Positions 5,880 to 7,375 of a DNA stretch of 7,375 nucleotides are shown piece by piece; the first letter of the stretch is position 1; each line of letters begins with the position of its first letter. The notes below the pieces were generated by a model that searched no databases, was not told where the DNA came from, and was given only the letters and a program-made list of their open reading frames with translations. The position numbers and the translations under genes are program-made. Source of the stretch: CAZBEA01 sp964490835 (GTDB taxonomy: Bacteria > Patescibacteriota > Microgenomatia > Levybacterales > GWA1-39-11); NCBI GenBank assembly GCA_964490835.1, contig CAZBEA010000058.1, positions 1 to 7,375 on the forward strand, read 5' to 3'.

Positions 5880-7375
5880 CTATGGATTTTTCCTGGTCAC
5901 GATCCAGTGAAGCAGATACAAAATAACAGTTATCCCAAGAAGTCCATAGAACGGGATCATCATTTCGAAGCCGTATTTTTCGGTAAAAACAATCTCAAGA
6001 ACGATAAGTGATATAAGAATTATCTCGTACAAAAAAATCGAAATGTGTCTTATTATATTTCTCAATATGTCTCTATCTGATCGGTATTCTTTTAACCAGA
6101 TTGTTTGTGTTCCTACCAATTCGCCGCCTTTAAAGTCGTAATATGCCTGTGATTCGTATCCTTTTTGCAGAGCAGCAATTCGGAATTTTTTAGGCTGTGT
6201 TATGTGAAATGTTGCATACCCGAATATATTCGTGCGTGTCCTGGAGATAATTTTATCCCTGGTAAGATCAATCAGATATACATGGGCGTGTCGGATTCGC
6301 TTGTGGTTGGTAGTGCTCGCAACTATCACTTGAATGAGTGATGAGTGATTTCTTTGAATTCTCTTCAAAGCAGGATAGAGAATGTGCTCATATACATTCC
6401 AAAGCGTTTGGATGAGTAATAATATGATAGTCATAAGAAGCAGTACCAGAGAAAGTGCGTTTAGAAGATCATATGCCCTGAACGATTCCGATAGCACCGC
6501 CGTGATCGAATTCCAGAACGTACCGAGGTCAACAAGGATACCAAAGTAATATCGGATAGTCTCAAATAACGCAAAAGGTCGAGGCGTAAGTTCGACGGTC
6601 GGATACCCAGTATTATCGTATGGGCCAATTTCGAATTCGACAGTCTGATCCTCGAATCTCACGAGCGATATTTCTGCCCGGTATTTTCCATGCGGGAGTA
6701 CAAAGTCAACAAATCCTTCAGGACTTGAAAATGACGGATTGGGAATTGGAATCACCTGGGATGATATGGGTTGGAATAGTTTTTGGGTTGGATTGTACAG
6801 ATATAATTCAACTCGGGCATTTTCAAGACCCCGACCATTTTTTTCGTTCACAATGCGCATCGGATTTACGGTCTTGATAGATCCGATTTTATATTCGATT
6901 ACATTTCCATCGAAGTCACTGACACGTACAAGTACATCGGTCAGTGCGGGTGAGGATGAACTCAAAAGCCTTCCAATATATACACCCTTTTCGACTTCGA
7001 CAATCTGTGCAAAATTCGCATGGGGAACAACCTGGGGAGAGAGGCTAATACCAAGAACCGGGTTTTGTGAGAGGCTAGTATTTCTCACAGTCGTCAGGAT
7101 GCTTTTTACGGACTCGGCATCCCGGAGAGAGAATTTGAATTCAAATGGGGTGTTTGTGGGAAGTGTGACAATCCGATTTTTGAGATTGTCCATGTCTGTT
7201 GTAAAACCATCAAAAATGACAGTATGGGAGCTTGTAAAAATGATTGATGCCTCATTTATCTCCGGAACGTCTGAGGTGATCGCAGTTTTGAATGTATAAA
7301 TGTCCGATGTGAGAGATGCACGGGATCGATACGCATCGTTTATTTCGATTTGAAAATAATACTCCGTGTCGGGTT
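5880..7375 (-). CDS. Large membrane protein with FN3-like and carboxypeptidase-regulatory (TTR)-like domains, C-terminal part (5' partial)
   Basis: The frame stays open to the window edge, giving 497 visible residues. The Met at 7193 is therefore internal, not the start. Upstream of it, 7281-7373 encodes an FN3-like end (EYYFQIEINDA ... DIYTFKTA). With that Met as 1, residues 110-190 look like an extracellular transthyretin/carboxypeptidase-regulatory beta domain (GRGLENARVELYLYN ... LPHGKYRAEI). TM helices lie at about 242-265, 384-403 and 412-432. Between TM1 and TM2, residues 288-368 form a second TTR-like domain (RHAHVYLIDL ... TNIFGYATFH ... ALQKGYES), flanked by many Lys and Arg. Positive-inside reasoning places it in the cytoplasm. 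No cysteine is present. The role is unknown; a surface or adhesion-type protein is inferred. It converges on the A2M-like gene with abutting stops. Confidence 0.85.
   Translation of the reverse strand, partial: PDTEYYFQIEINDAYRSRASLTSDIYTFKTAITSDVPEINEASIIFTSSHTVIFDGFTTDMDNLKNRIVTLPTNTPFEFKFSLRDAESVKSILTTVRNTSLSQNPVLGISLSPQVVPHANFAQIVEVEKGVYIGRLLSSSSPALTDVLVRVSDFDGNVIEYKIGSIKTVNPMRIVNEKNGRGLENARVELYLYNPTQKLFQPISSQVIPIPNPSFSSPEGFVDFVLPHGKYRAEISLVRFEDQTVEFEIGPYDNTGYPTVELTPRPFALFETIRYYFGILVDLGTFWNSITAVLSESFRAYDLLNALSLVLLLMTIILLLIQTLWNVYEHILYPALKRIQRNHSSLIQVIVASTTNHKRIRHAHVYLIDLTRDKIISRTRTNIFGYATFHITQPKKFRIAALQKGYESQAYYDFKGGELVGTQTIWLKEYRSDRDILRNIIRHISIFLYEIILISLIVLEIVFTEKYGFEMMIPFYGLLGITVILYLLHWIVTRKNP
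7281..7373 (-). other. End of a fibronectin type III-like domain
   Basis: Translating the reverse strand from the window edge gives TEYYFQIEINDAYRSR, followed by DIYTFKTA. The pattern YYFxIxxxDA...S..YTFxT is what the last two strands of bacterial FN3 domains usually look like. Only about 31 residues are visible, so the assignment rests on this motif and on the beta-rich surface-protein context. Confidence 0.55.

Noticed and set aside
6620..7299. Two + strand reading frames of 85 and 186 codons
   Set aside because: They lie antisense within the well-supported reverse-strand gene and show no domain or start signal.
2..7375. Alternative genetic code (UGA as Gly)
   Set aside because: No in-frame TGA occurs in about 2,300 codons. 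The seven stops are all TAA or TAG, but that sample is too small to argue for recoding.

Overview
This window looks like part of a small-genome, AT-rich bacterium, most plausibly a member of the Candidate Phyla Radiation (Patescibacteria). That placement is inferred from gene style: a multi-TM/GAF histidine kinase with an LRTPLGIIRGYL-type H-box, free-standing receiver domains whose conserved lysine sits in 'YIVKS' rather than 'VKP', and large single-anchor surface proteins that are almost free of cysteine. No marker gene is present to prove it. About 2,300 codons carry no in-frame TGA, so a UGA-recoding lineage (Gracilibacteria/Absconditabacteria type) is unlikely.

Layout. (1) Positions 1-3310, + strand, AT-rich: a signalling operon. 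It starts with a membrane histidine kinase whose 5' end lies outside the window. Three single-domain CheY-like receivers follow, and then a 73-residue single-TM protein of unknown function whose start overlaps the third receiver by 17 bp. None of the receivers has a DNA-binding or enzymatic output domain. (2) Positions 3311-3374: a 64-bp spacer with a perfect TATAAT box and a 9-bp inverted repeat whose right arm overlaps that box. (3) Positions 3375-5879, + strand, visibly higher GC: a membrane-anchored alpha-2-macroglobulin-like protein. It has an MG2 domain, a bait-region-like segment with a glycine-rich tract and the start of the A2M domain, but ends before any thioester domain. A 100-N assembly gap sits inside this gene. 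(4) Positions 5880-7375, - strand: the C-terminal 497 residues of a larger membrane protein. It has the end of an FN3-like domain, beta-rich domains, three TM helices and a transthyretin-like domain that topology places in the cytoplasm. It converges on the A2M-like gene and the two stop codons abut with no spacer.

Working together (inference): the kinase would sense a membrane or envelope signal and distribute phosphate to three receivers that act by protein-protein contact. The A2M-like and FN3/TTR-like proteins would form the cell-surface part of the region. Whether the signalling operon controls the surface genes cannot be told from the sequence. The points most worth a second look are the short, thioester-less A2M, the mis-sized gap inside it, the zero-spacing convergent junction, and the predicted cytoplasmic TTR-like domain.
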